A stretch of 12,836 bases of DNA, taken from an uncultured Anaerosporobacter sp. GTDB lineage: Bacteria > Bacillota > Clostridia > Lachnospirales > Lachnospiraceae. Of the stretch, positions 5,985 through 12,836 are shown in pieces. Where the stretch lies: positions 1 through 12,836 of the forward strand of contig CALZJY010000025.1 in NCBI GenBank assembly GCA_945787925.1. Direction: 5' to 3'. The translations under genes were made by a program, and so were the position numbers. The first letter of the stretch is position 1. Every line of letters starts with the position of its first letter. Below the pieces are notes generated by a model. It was not told the origin of the DNA. It did not search any database and saw only the letters and a program-made list of their open reading frames with translations.

Positions 5985-6605
5985 ATGTTATTCACGGAAG
6001 AAATTTATTTTAAGAATGATTTTTATACCGTTTTGCTTCGTGAAGCAGATAATTTGCTTATGGAAGTAGTAAGAGAGCATAAGCCAATCTGGAAATCATA
6101 TTCAGGGGATGTCATTGCATCCTACGATTTACAGAACTATATGTTGACATTACAAGACCTGATTTTGGACAAGCACTTGATGAAAGACAATGAGAAGTTT
6201 TATGACCGTGAACCAAGTGTAGACTTAATTACAGGAAGTAAAGTGTTTGATAAATTGAACTGTCCAGTAAAATATACAGGACATATTATTGTAGCCAAAG
6301 ACATCGTAGATACATTTTCTTATGATGGGGACCAGGCAGAATATCCATGTTTTTGTTATAAAGAAGTGTATGAACTATGTTTTGAACAAGGAGCATTAGT
6401 CACTTCCATCGACCATAGCAAGGCAATGGTTCGTATTCGTAAAAACATTGAAAAAGGATTACGTAATGTAAAGAATACGAAAGATATTCGTTGTATCAAT
6501 CGATTTTTGAAACAGACGTTCTGTCATGATTTTGAACGAAATCGTAAGTTACGTAAACTAAAGAATAAAGTCTACCGTGTAAAACGTAAAGTCTATGGAG
6601 AATAA
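5985..6605 (+). CDS. Conserved-looking protein of unknown function with basic C-terminal tail
   Basis: I do not recognise this 206-residue protein. It has no signal peptide and no transmembrane helix, so it should be cytosolic. The N-terminal two thirds look like an ordered mixed alpha/beta domain with acidic patches. A cysteine cluster PCFCYKEVYELCF (Cys122, Cys124, Cys132) lies in the middle and Cys170 and Cys180 come later; this could bind metal but is not a standard zinc pattern. From about residue 184 to the end the sequence is strongly basic (RNRKLRKLKNKVYRVKRKVYG), which would suit nucleic-acid or membrane-surface binding. It follows folD after 17 bases with a GAGGGAG ribosome binding site, and the pair is closed by a strong terminator, so it is co-expressed with folD. 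A role in folate metabolism is not supported by anything in the sequence. Confidence 0.85.
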   Translation: MLFTEEIYFKNDFYTVLLREADNLLMEVVREHKPIWKSYSGDVIASYDLQNYMLTLQDLILDKHLMKDNEKFYDREPSVDLITGSKVFDKLNCPVKYTGHIIVAKDIVDTFSYDGDQAEYPCFCYKEVYELCFEQGALVTSIDHSKAMVRIRKNIEKGLRNVKNTKDIRCINRFLKQTFCHDFERNRKLRKLKNKVYRVKRKVYGE

Positions 6606-6608
6606 AAA

Positions 6609-6649
6609 GAGAGGTATCTTGCTAACGATTGGTTAGCAAGATACCTCTT
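6609..6649. terminator. Bidirectional terminator between convergent genes
   Basis: A perfect 16-bp stem pairs 6611-6626 with 6632-6647 around a 5-base loop, extended by one A-T and one G-U pair. It has A-rich sequence on the left and T-rich sequence on the right. It begins 6 bases after the stop of the 206-residue gene and about 30 bases beyond the stop of the convergent 550-residue gene, so it can serve both. Confidence 0.85.
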
Positions 6650-6678
6650 CTTTCGTTATGCGAGAATTCGCTTGTTTC

Positions 6679-8331
6679 TTATTCTTGTATAATATCAGTT
6701 ACGGTATTCACCGTTTCTCCTTGAATATAGGTTACTTTTAATTTGTCACCTACATTGTAACGAATGATGCCGACATGTTCGCCAACGGTTACATCGTAGA
6801 TCGCAGCATCGTCTTCAAAAAGGATATAGTAATGAGAGTTTCCATCTATAACTGCTTCGGAAATCTTTTTGATGATGCCTTCTTTTTGCGTATCACTTGG
6901 AGATGCCTGATTCGTAATGTTATTGGATCTTAATAAGTCACGGTAAGATTTTTCACAGCTCGTGATATTATCACCAATTGCAACAATCGTATATTTTGAG
7001 ATATTCACCATTGCATATTGTTTTACAAGGCCAGCGCCATCTTTCAATGCGATAAAGTAGGTTGGTTCGCCTGCAATGTTTAATAGAAGTGGGAATGTTG
7101 CAGTGTATTTCATTTGCTGTACTTTACCTTCTGCACTCTGCATTGCAGAATGTTCTTCTGCCCCAGCGATGGAGTAATATTTGGTTTCTGCAGTTCGCTG
7201 ATTCATTAGTACGAAACCAACGTTAGATGCATCTTGACCGACACTTGTTACGCCAGTATAAACCCAAACATCGTCGTTAAGAGCGATGTAGTTATAACCG
7301 TCAGTTGTTTGTAAACATCCTTTTTGGCTGAATAAAGAGTTGATATAGCCGTTTTTTAATGTTCCATAGTAGTCATAATACTTGATTAATAAGTTTGCAC
7401 TGAATACATGGTCAACCCAGTTTGGAACATCCTTTGTCTTGTAATCGGTATGTTCTCCAGTAATGGCATTTACAATGACTACATTGCTGATTGTCTCACC
7501 ACCAAATAATCCGATGGTATAGTCTTTCACTGGACAAATCCAGTATGGAGTGCCGTTATCATCGATTTCAAAGCTTAATTCATCAAAGATATAGGTTGGG
7601 TAATTGAAACGAAGGTAGCGGTAGATATTTCTGCCAAAGTGATCTGACTTCGTATACTTTAATCCTTCTTGAAGTTTCACACACTCTACGTTTTGTGTTG
7701 CCATATTGATTCGGATATAAGCCGGGATACCGGAACGGTGGTTTGTAAACCATTTATAAATGTTTCCGTATTCTAATGGGGAAACACGCACTGGTGTATC
7801 CTTGTAATTGATTTGTGTATAGTCATCGCTTACCTCGAATTGAGAGACGTATTCCACCATGTTACCCATTTTTCTAGTTCCAAGTAAGACTGCAGAGTCT
7901 TTATCAAGGCTTGGAATCTCATTGTACGAAATCTGTTTGATATCATCAGTAAAGTTAGACTCCTGAATGGAGATTAATTCGCGATATTTTTTTGAGTTTA
8001 CGATTGGAGAAGATAAGATAGATCCAATTAAGTAAATAGCACCGATAATGATGGTAATGGAAAGTGTCACTTTAAACATTTTGCTGTCAAATGCTAACTT
8101 TAGTTGTTTTGGATCGATTTGATCTTTTTGATGACCTTTAAAGATATCAACATGTCGAAGGCGTAGAATACCAAAGAATAAAGTGAGCATAAGGCCAAGG
8201 AATAAGATGGAATACCAAAAGCCTTTGCAATGAATATTAATTGCAGGAAGCGCAATATAATAATACATACCTAATAAAATACATAAAATGGCGATTCCTA
8301 CAATGATAGAAAATCCTTTTTTATTTTTCAT
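6679..8331 (-). CDS. Three-helix membrane protein with large extracytoplasmic domain, unknown function
   Basis: This is a 550-residue protein I cannot assign to a named family. Three transmembrane helices lie near the N-terminus (about 8-28, 38-57, 87-107). The remaining 440 residues are soluble and, with an N-in topology, extracytoplasmic. That part is rich in beta-strand and aromatic residues. Two segments look alike, PYWICPVKD...VVIVNAITGE (262-293) and PTYFIALKD...YAMVNISKYTIVA (423-451), suggesting a repeated beta-hairpin unit of the PepSY-like kind. A final beta-rich stretch (485-547) could be a small barrel. DVPNWVDHVF (301-310) stands out as a conserved-looking motif. AGGAGG (8337-8342) fixes the start. 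The gene is monocistronic, between its own promoter and a convergent terminator. A role in envelope maintenance is inference from topology only. Confidence 0.85.
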   Translation of the reverse strand: MKNKKGFSIIVGIAILCILLGMYYYIALPAINIHCKGFWYSILFLGLMLTLFFGILRLRHVDIFKGHQKDQIDPKQLKLAFDSKMFKVTLSITIIIGAIYLIGSILSSPIVNSKKYRELISIQESNFTDDIKQISYNEIPSLDKDSAVLLGTRKMGNMVEYVSQFEVSDDYTQINYKDTPVRVSPLEYGNIYKWFTNHRSGIPAYIRINMATQNVECVKLQEGLKYTKSDHFGRNIYRYLRFNYPTYIFDELSFEIDDNGTPYWICPVKDYTIGLFGGETISNVVIVNAITGEHTDYKTKDVPNWVDHVFSANLLIKYYDYYGTLKNGYINSLFSQKGCLQTTDGYNYIALNDDVWVYTGVTSVGQDASNVGFVLMNQRTAETKYYSIAGAEEHSAMQSAEGKVQQMKYTATFPLLLNIAGEPTYFIALKDGAGLVKQYAMVNISKYTIVAIGDNITSCEKSYRDLLRSNNITNQASPSDTQKEGIIKKISEAVIDGNSHYYILFEDDAAIYDVTVGEHVGIIRYNVGDKLKVTYIQGETVNTVTDIIQE

Positions 8332-8358
8332 AAAATCCTCCTCATTTATAATACTTTC

Positions 8359-8386
8359 ATCATAACAAATCCTTTTTGATTGTCAA
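8359..8386 (-). promoter_or_regulatory. Strong sigma-A promoter of the 550-residue membrane protein gene
   Basis: On the minus strand there is a consensus -35 TTGACA (8381-8386), a 16-base spacer and a -10 TATGAT (8359-8364) preceded by TG (extended -10). It lies about 28 bases before the start codon. It is the best promoter in the window and suggests steady expression in growing cells. Confidence 0.8.
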
Positions 8387-8545
8387 TCTTAAATAAAAAT
8401 TATAATGGAATTTTTACATTTTGGAAAATTACCCATATACTTTCTAGAAGTGAGCGTGTATAATAGATAAGGAAAACTATTTTTATATCATTAAAAAATC
8501 CGTGCAAAATAGCTTATTTTTGACATGAATTTTAAGAAAAACGGC

Positions 8546-8572
8546 TTGGATTGCCGTCGAGAATGCTATAAT
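8546..8572 (+). promoter_or_regulatory. Promoter of the rimO-pgsA-cinA operon
   Basis: An extended -10 box TGC TATAAT (8564-8572) lies about 31 bases before the rimO start. The best -35 candidate is TTGGAT (8546-8551) at a short 15-base spacing, and the extended -10 may compensate. The 272-base gap from 8332 to 8603 otherwise holds the divergent promoter of the membrane-protein gene and AT-rich sequence. A second TATAAT at 8459-8464 has no convincing -35 box. Confidence 0.55.
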
Positions 8573-8603
8573 AAAAGTATGACAGAATGTTAGGAGATTT
8601 AGA

Positions 8604-9929
8604 ATGAATATACTTTTTGTATCTTTAGGTTGTGACAAGAACTTAGTAGACAGCGAGGTAATGCTTGGTATTATCCGTGAACGTGGGTTCAAAATCACAA
8701 ATGACGAAAAAGACGCAGATATTATTGTTGTTAATACATGTTGCTTTATTGAAGATGCCAAAGCGGAGAGTATTAATACAATCCTTGAAATGGCGGAATA
8801 TAAAAAGATTGGCAAATGTAAGGCACTAATCGTTACAGGTTGTATGGGTCAACGTTACCACAATGAAATTGCGGAAGAAATTCCTGAAGTTGATGGTATC
8901 ATCGGTACAACAAGCTACGAAAATATTACAAAAGTAATCGATGAAGCATTAGAAGGACATTTCACAGAAGAAATGAACAGCATCGATTATTTACCAGTAG
9001 AAGGTGAAGTGAACCGTGTTATGACGACAGGTGGGTACTTCTCTTACCTTAAAATTGCAGAAGGATGCGACAAACATTGTACGTACTGTATCATTCCAAG
9101 CTTACGTGGTAAATACAGAAGCCGTCCAATGGATGCATTAGTGAAAGAAGCGGAATATCTTGCGAAAAATGGAGTGAAAGAATTAATTCTTGTAGCGCAA
9201 GAAACTACTCTTTACGGTACAGATATCTATGGAGAAAAGAAACTTCCAGAATTACTTCGTAACTTATGTAAAGTAGAAGGAATTGAATGGATTCGTCTTC
9301 TTTACTGTTACCCAGAAGAAATCACAGATGAATTAATTCAGACAATCAAAGAAGAAGAAAAAATTTGTCATTATATCGATATGCCAATCCAACATGCATC
9401 TGACAATGTTTTAAAAAGAATGGCTAGAAAGACAAATAATGCTGAACTACGTGAAAGAATTGCGAAAATTAAAGCAGAAATTCCAGATATCTGCTTAAGA
9501 ACAACGTTAATCTCAGGTTTCCCTGGAGAAACCAAAGAAGATCACGAAGAAGTATTAGACTTTATCGATGATATCGAATTTGATCGCTTAGGTGTATTTG
9601 CTTACTCAAAAGAAGAAAATACTCCAGCAGCGAAATTAGACAACCAAGTAGAGGATGAAGTAAAAGAAGCTCGTAAAGAAGAAATCATGGCATTACAACA
9701 AGAAATTTCTTATGATAAGAGTCAAGAATTCATCGGTGCAACTATGAAAGTTCTAATCGAAGGCAAACTTCCAGAAGATAATGTTTATATCGGCAGAACA
9801 TTTAGAGATGCTCCAAATGTAGATGGTTACTGTTTTGTGTCCTGTCCTTACGAACTTATGTCTGGCGATTTTGTAAATGTTAAGATTACAGAAGCAAAAG
9901 AATATGATTTAGTAGGTGAGGTGATCTAA
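8604..9929 (+). CDS. rimO: Ribosomal protein S12 methylthiotransferase RimO
   Basis: RimO is a radical-SAM enzyme that adds a methylthio group to the conserved aspartate of ribosomal protein S12. The 441-residue product has the full family architecture. The N-terminal UPF0004-type domain begins FVSLGCDKNLVDSE (5-18) and has cysteines for the auxiliary iron-sulfur cluster at 10, 46 and 80. The radical-SAM core has the CDKHCTYC motif (Cys155, Cys159, Cys162). The C-terminal TRAM domain covers about 372-441. The SLGCxKNxVDSE signature and the short form of the N-terminal domain fit RimO rather than the tRNA enzyme MiaB. AGGAG (8592-8596) is 7 bases from ATG. The TAA stop shares its last base with the ATG of pgsA, so translation is coupled. 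Confidence 0.95.
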   Translation: MNILFVSLGCDKNLVDSEVMLGIIRERGFKITNDEKDADIIVVNTCCFIEDAKAESINTILEMAEYKKIGKCKALIVTGCMGQRYHNEIAEEIPEVDGIIGTTSYENITKVIDEALEGHFTEEMNSIDYLPVEGEVNRVMTTGGYFSYLKIAEGCDKHCTYCIIPSLRGKYRSRPMDALVKEAEYLAKNGVKELILVAQETTLYGTDIYGEKKLPELLRNLCKVEGIEWIRLLYCYPEEITDELIQTIKEEEKICHYIDMPIQHASDNVLKRMARKTNNAELRERIAKIKAEIPDICLRTTLISGFPGETKEDHEEVLDFIDDIEFDRLGVFAYSKEENTPAAKLDNQVEDEVKEARKEEIMALQQEISYDKSQEFIGATMKVLIEGKLPEDNVYIGRTFRDAPNVDGYCFVSCPYELMSGDFVNVKITEAKEYDLVGEVI

Positions 9930-10477
9930 TGCAGATGAATTTACCCAATAAGTTAACCATACTTAGGGTTATTATGATTCCTGTATTTGTAGTATTTTTA
10001 CTATGCAATAATATTCCATACAACAATCTTATTGCAGTAGTAATTTTTGCATTGGCTTGTATTACAGACGCTTTAGACGGTCATATTGCAAGAAAGAACA
10101 ATTTAGTAAGTAATTTTGGGAAGTTTATGGACCCATTAGCAGACAAGCTATTAGTCTGCTCCGCATTGCTTTGCTTTGTGGCATTGAAACAAATTCCAGT
10201 ATGGATTGCAATTATCATTGTAAGCCGCGAGTTTATCATTAGCGGTTTCCGTTTAATTGCTTCGGATAATGGAGTTGTCATTGCCGCAAGTAAATGGGGG
10301 AAATTAAAGACCATTGCACAAATGGTCATGTCGATTTTATTAATCGTAAACTTCAACAATACATTCTTTAATGTACTAGAACAGATTTTTATTTATTTAT
10401 CTTTAGTATTAACAGTGATTTCACTGGTAGATTATATTGTAAAGAATTTGGGAGTGCTTAACGAAGGGAGCAAATAA
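9929..10477 (+). CDS. pgsA: CDP-diacylglycerol--glycerol-3-phosphate 3-phosphatidyltransferase
   Basis: PgsA is an integral membrane enzyme that transfers a phosphatidyl group from CDP-diacylglycerol to glycerol 3-phosphate, the committed step toward phosphatidylglycerol and cardiolipin. The 182-residue product has several hydrophobic helices and the complete CDP-alcohol phosphotransferase motif DxxDGxxAR...GxxxDxxxD: Asp47, Asp50, Gly51, Ala54, Arg55, Gly64, Asp68 and Asp72. The N-terminus NLPNKLTILR is typical of PgsA, while a phosphatidylserine synthase would differ there. The first ATG overlaps the rimO stop by one base; a second in-frame ATG two codons later is an alternative start. The cinA gene begins 2 bases after its stop. 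Confidence 0.94.
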   Translation: MQMNLPNKLTILRVIMIPVFVVFLLCNNIPYNNLIAVVIFALACITDALDGHIARKNNLVSNFGKFMDPLADKLLVCSALLCFVALKQIPVWIAIIIVSREFIISGFRLIASDNGVVIAASKWGKLKTIAQMVMSILLIVNFNNTFFNVLEQIFIYLSLVLTVISLVDYIVKNLGVLNEGSK

Positions 10478-10479
10478 GT

Positions 10480-11730
10480 ATGGTTGCTGAATTAATCAGC
10501 GTTGGAACCGAACTGCTGCTTGGTAATATCGTAAATACCAATGCTGCTTATCTTTCTAAGAAGTTGGCGGCACTTGGTATCAACGTATATTATCAAACAA
10601 CAGTAGGAGACAATGAAGGACGTCTGGCCGAAGCGCTACAGGCAGCACGTGAGCGTAGTGACCTTGTGATTCTTACCGGGGGGCTTGGTCCAACGAAAGA
10701 TGACTTGACAAAAGAGGTGACAGCAGCGGCAGTTGGCCGTATGTTAGTGCTTGATGAAGCGGTTAAGGAGGATATTACAAGCTATTTTAAACAAAAAGGG
10801 AAAAATAGTGGAGATATCCCGCAGAATAACTGGAAACAGGCGATGATCATTGAAGGAGCCACAGTACTTAGAAATGAGAATGGTACCGCCCCTGGGTTAA
10901 TCGTAACGGAAGAGGACACTACGTTGATCCTGCTTCCGGGCCCACCAAATGAATTGGTTCCTATGACAGAAACGCAAGTGATTCCGTATCTTTCTTCTCT
11001 TAGTAACACGGTGTTTTATTCAGCAATGGTAAAACTCTGTGGAATAGGAGAAAGTCAAGTGGAAATGGAGATTGCAGATTTGATTGAGAAACAGACCAAT
11101 CCGACCATCGCACCATATGCTAAGACAGGCGAAGTTCATCTTCGTGTTACGGCAAGTGCATCCACACAAAAAGAGGCAAAAGAACTTGTAAAACCTGTGG
11201 TGAAAGAACTGAAAAAGAGATTTGGACAAGCTATTTATACGACAAAAGAAGAGGAAACGTTAGAAGATGTCGTAGTAAAGGCATTGCTGAAAAGAGAATT
11301 AACATTGGTAACAGCAGAATCTTGTACGGCAGGCCTTTTGACTGGGCGCATTGTAAATGTACCTGGTGTTAGCGAGGTGCTAAAGGAAGGATTCGTTACC
11401 TATACAAATAAAGCGAAGCGAAAACTGCTTGGAGTATCGAAATCCACACTGAAGACGTATACTGCAGTAAGTGCTCAGACAGCCAAAGAAATGGTAAAGG
11501 GAGCAGCCATTGGAAGTGACTCGGATGTAGCAATTTCCATTACAGGGCTTGCAGGTCCAGGTGGTGGAACGGAGGAAATTCCAGTAGGAACCGTATTTAT
11601 TGGATGCTATGCCAATGAAAAGGTAACGGTGAAAGAGTTTCATTTTAATGGAAGTCGTGAGAAAATCCGTGAACTTTCCGTAGTAAATGGATTGGATTTG
11701 CTTCGTAGATGTATCATGAATCATTATTAA
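10480..11730 (+). CDS. cinA: CinA-family protein (MoaB-like domain plus NMN amidase-like domain)
   Basis: This 416-residue protein has two domains in the standard order. The N-terminal MoaB/COG1058 domain (about 1-170) begins AELISVGTELLLG and contains LTGGLGPTKDD (65-75) and LPGPPNE (152-158); in characterised homologues this part has ADP-ribose or CoA pyrophosphatase-type activity. The C-terminal PncC-type domain (about 260-416) contains AESCTAG (279-285, Ser281 being the expected catalytic residue of nicotinamide-mononucleotide amidases) and TGLAGPGGG (355-363). In several bacteria cinA is linked to competence or DNA repair because it is transcribed with recA, but recA does not follow here. 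A GGGAG ribosome binding site lies inside the end of pgsA, 2 bases separate the genes, and the operon ends at a hairpin 18 bases after the stop. Confidence 0.95.
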   Translation: MVAELISVGTELLLGNIVNTNAAYLSKKLAALGINVYYQTTVGDNEGRLAEALQAARERSDLVILTGGLGPTKDDLTKEVTAAAVGRMLVLDEAVKEDITSYFKQKGKNSGDIPQNNWKQAMIIEGATVLRNENGTAPGLIVTEEDTTLILLPGPPNELVPMTETQVIPYLSSLSNTVFYSAMVKLCGIGESQVEMEIADLIEKQTNPTIAPYAKTGEVHLRVTASASTQKEAKELVKPVVKELKKRFGQAIYTTKEEETLEDVVVKALLKRELTLVTAESCTAGLLTGRIVNVPGVSEVLKEGFVTYTNKAKRKLLGVSKSTLKTYTAVSAQTAKEMVKGAAIGSDSDVAISITGLAGPGGGTEEIPVGTVFIGCYANEKVTVKEFHFNGSREKIRELSVVNGLDLLRRCIMNHY

Positions 11731-11748
11731 ATGGATTGCTTATTGGGA

Positions 11749-11780
11749 GCTGTCGGGAAACCGGCGGCTTTTCTTTTTTT
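11749..11780 (+). terminator. Rho-independent terminator of rimO-pgsA-cinA
   Basis: GCTGTCGG (11749-11756) pairs with CCGGCGGC (11761-11768), including two G-U pairs, around a stable GAAA tetraloop, and is followed by TTTTCTTTTTTT. It is a textbook terminator that separates the operon from pdaA. Confidence 0.88.
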
Positions 11781-11787
11781 ATTATTG

Positions 11788-11814
11788 GTATGAACAGGTT
11801 TTGACTGCAATATA
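11788..11814 (+). promoter_or_regulatory. Possible promoter region of pdaA
   Basis: In the 67 bases between the terminator and the pdaA start there is no good sigma-A promoter (TTGACT at 11801-11806 has no matching -10 box at normal spacing). GTATG (11788-11792) followed after 15 bases by CAATATA (11808-11814) resembles the two halves of a sigma-G site, but the spacing is shorter than the usual 17-18. In Bacillus pdaA is expressed in the forespore under sigma-G, so this would make sense, yet the sequence evidence is weak. Confidence 0.25.
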
Positions 11815-11847
11815 TTTAATTGAATAGCAATCGGAGGATTTGTTGAC

Positions 11848-12660
11848 GTGTGTTACAAAAAACTAATTGGAGTTATTGCAGTGTTAGCTATGTGTTATCT
11901 CATGGGATTTAGCTTGGCAAAACTCAAAAGTAAATTAAACGATGTTCCTGCAAAAGAAGCAGCTGTAGTCGATTGTGAGGCGAACTGGGGACTTGGTTTC
12001 GGAAAGGAAGGGGCACCACCATCTGCCAATGCAACCGCAGACGAGCTAAAGAAATATAATGCTTATTATATTGGAGATACCAGTAAGAAACAAATCTATT
12101 TGACTTTTGATGCAGGATTTGAAAATGGTAATATGGAGCCGATTCTTGCAGCATTAAAGAAACATAATGTAAAAGCAACCTTCTTCGTGGTAGGGAATTT
12201 TATTAGCACTTCCCCAGATTTATTGAAAAAGATGATTAAAGAAGGTCACATCATAGGAAATCATTCTATGACGCATCCAAACATGTCTAAGATTTCCACC
12301 TTAGAATCCTTCAAGAAGGAATTAGAGGACTTAGAAGCGCTTTATAAAGAAACGACAGGAACGGAGATGGTGAAGTTCTATCGACCACCACAAGGGAAAT
12401 ATAGTACAGAGAATCTGGAGATGGCAAATAAATTAGGATATAAGACGTTTTTCTGGAGTCTTGCCTATGTAGATTGGTATCAAGATAAGCAGCCAACGAA
12501 AGAGCATGCCTTTAGCAAGTTGCTTACGAGGATTCATCCAGGTGCTATCGTATTATTACATAGTACGTCGAAGACCAATGGTGAAATCTTAGACGAACTT
12601 CTTACAAAATGGGAAGAGATGGGATACACCTTTGGCACCTTAGAAGAATTATCAAAATAA
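11848..12660 (+). CDS. pdaA: Delta-lactam-biosynthetic polysaccharide deacetylase (spore cortex), PdaA type
   Basis: This 270-residue carbohydrate esterase family 4 enzyme removes the acetyl group from muramic acid during spore cortex synthesis, a step toward muramic delta-lactam, which germination hydrolases recognise. The N-terminus has a hydrophobic segment (about 6-23) that acts as signal or membrane anchor. NodB motifs are TFDAG (86-90, Asp88), the metal site HSMTHP (His139, His143), RPPQGKYS (179-186, Arg179) and LLHST (236-240, His238). The TFDAGFENGN form, in place of the common TFDDG, and ANWGLGF near residue 45 are characteristic of PdaA. The start is GTG, with GGAGG (11833-11837) about 10 bases upstream. 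Its presence marks a spore former. It stands alone between the cinA terminator and the next partial gene. Confidence 0.92.
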   Translation: MCYKKLIGVIAVLAMCYLMGFSLAKLKSKLNDVPAKEAAVVDCEANWGLGFGKEGAPPSANATADELKKYNAYYIGDTSKKQIYLTFDAGFENGNMEPILAALKKHNVKATFFVVGNFISTSPDLLKKMIKEGHIIGNHSMTHPNMSKISTLESFKKELEDLEALYKETTGTEMVKFYRPPQGKYSTENLEMANKLGYKTFFWSLAYVDWYQDKQPTKEHAFSKLLTRIHPGAIVLLHSTSKTNGEILDELLTKWEEMGYTFGTLEELSK

Positions 12661-12718
12661 TTCGTTTTAGTTTTGCAGATACTACAAGCAATACGTATGG
12701 AAAAAGGATGGGATGTCT

Positions 12719-12836
12719 ATGAGTAAGATTAATCTTGGGTATTGCTGTGTTTCTACTCTGCATAAACGGTTGAAAGTGAGCCGCTGCTCTACGAAAACGT
12801 ATTTAGATAGTCATGATGCATCCATGTGTCATGACT
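12719..12836 (+). CDS. Start of an open reading frame cut by the right edge, possibly a UV-damage endonuclease
   Basis: An ATG at 12719 opens a frame that stays open to the edge (39 codons, starting MSKINLGYCCVSTL). AAAGGA (12703-12708) is 10 bases upstream; an in-frame ATG two codons earlier (12713) is an alternative start with a tighter spacing. The opening pattern, a basic residue then LGYxC and later a Ser/Arg/Thr cluster (SRCSTKTYL), is similar to the first strand and loop of UvsE/UVDE repair endonucleases, which are common in spore formers. Only 39 residues are visible and the later part (DSHDASMCHD) does not obviously fit, so this identification is tentative. The gene follows pdaA after 58 bases with no terminator between them. 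Confidence 0.4.
   Translation, partial: MSKINLGYCCVSTLHKRLKVSRCSTKTYLDSHDASMCHD

Noticed and set aside
8483..8815. 110-residue open frame on the minus strand across the rimO promoter
   Set aside because: It covers the promoter and the well-defined 5' end of rimO in antisense and has no start signals of its own.
11380..11724. 114-residue open frame on the minus strand
   Set aside because: It is fully antisense to the PncC-like domain of cinA, without a ribosome binding site or recognisable motif.
1..12836. CRISPR array, tRNA/rRNA gene, insertion sequence, prophage or toxin-antitoxin system
   Set aside because: I saw no regularly spaced direct repeats, no tRNA cloverleaf with a conserved T-arm, no transposase or integrase motif, and no toxin-antitoxin pair; the HMA-like and Asn-rich pair resembles none of the known toxin or antitoxin types.

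Overview
The window looks like a chromosomal segment of a low-GC, spore-forming Firmicute of the class Clostridia, most likely a Lachnospiraceae-type organism. The evidence is the AT-rich composition, consensus AGGAGG ribosome binding sites, the rimO-pgsA-cinA gene order, a PdaA-type spore-cortex deacetylase and a VanS-like histidine kinase. The taxonomic placement is an inference from gene content and style. I see no rRNA, tRNA, CRISPR array, insertion sequence, integrase or phage gene; this is mostly core chromosome with a few poorly characterised small genes.

Layout. (1) Positions 1-4253 are all minus strand: a Gfo/Idh/MocA oxidoreductase, a single-pass coiled-coil membrane protein whose ATG directly abuts the oxidoreductase stop codon, an OmpR-family response regulator, its sensor kinase, a strong terminator, and then the start of a lipoprotein gene that leaves the window and has its own sigma-A promoter. 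(2) Positions 4331-4783 hold a minus-strand pair of very small genes: a 67-residue protein with the HMA (metallochaperone) pattern but no CxxC metal site, and a 54-residue Asn/Ser-rich peptide. (3) Positions 4900-5050 hold a structured, apparently non-coding plus-strand element that ends in a strong terminator. (4) Positions 5061-6649 carry folD and an unrecognised 206-residue protein as an operon. (5) Its terminator faces a convergent minus-strand gene for a 550-residue three-helix membrane protein with a large extracytoplasmic domain. (6) From 8545 the plus strand carries rimO-pgsA-cinA, tightly packed and ended by a hairpin. They are followed by pdaA and by the first 39 codons of another gene cut by the right edge.

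How the genes relate. FolD supplies one-carbon folates. RimO modifies ribosomal protein S12, PgsA makes phosphatidylglycerol phosphate and CinA is a nucleotide-salvage or repair-type protein; these three are linked by conserved gene order rather than by one pathway. PdaA makes muramic delta-lactam in spore peptidoglycan. The two-component system and the lipoprotein form a plausible but unproven envelope-sensing neighbourhood.

I did not find a clearly new multi-gene system. The parts most worth a second look are the HMA-without-cysteines plus Asn/Ser-rich peptide pair, the structured element divergent from it and upstream of folD, and the three conserved-looking proteins without a recognisable function.
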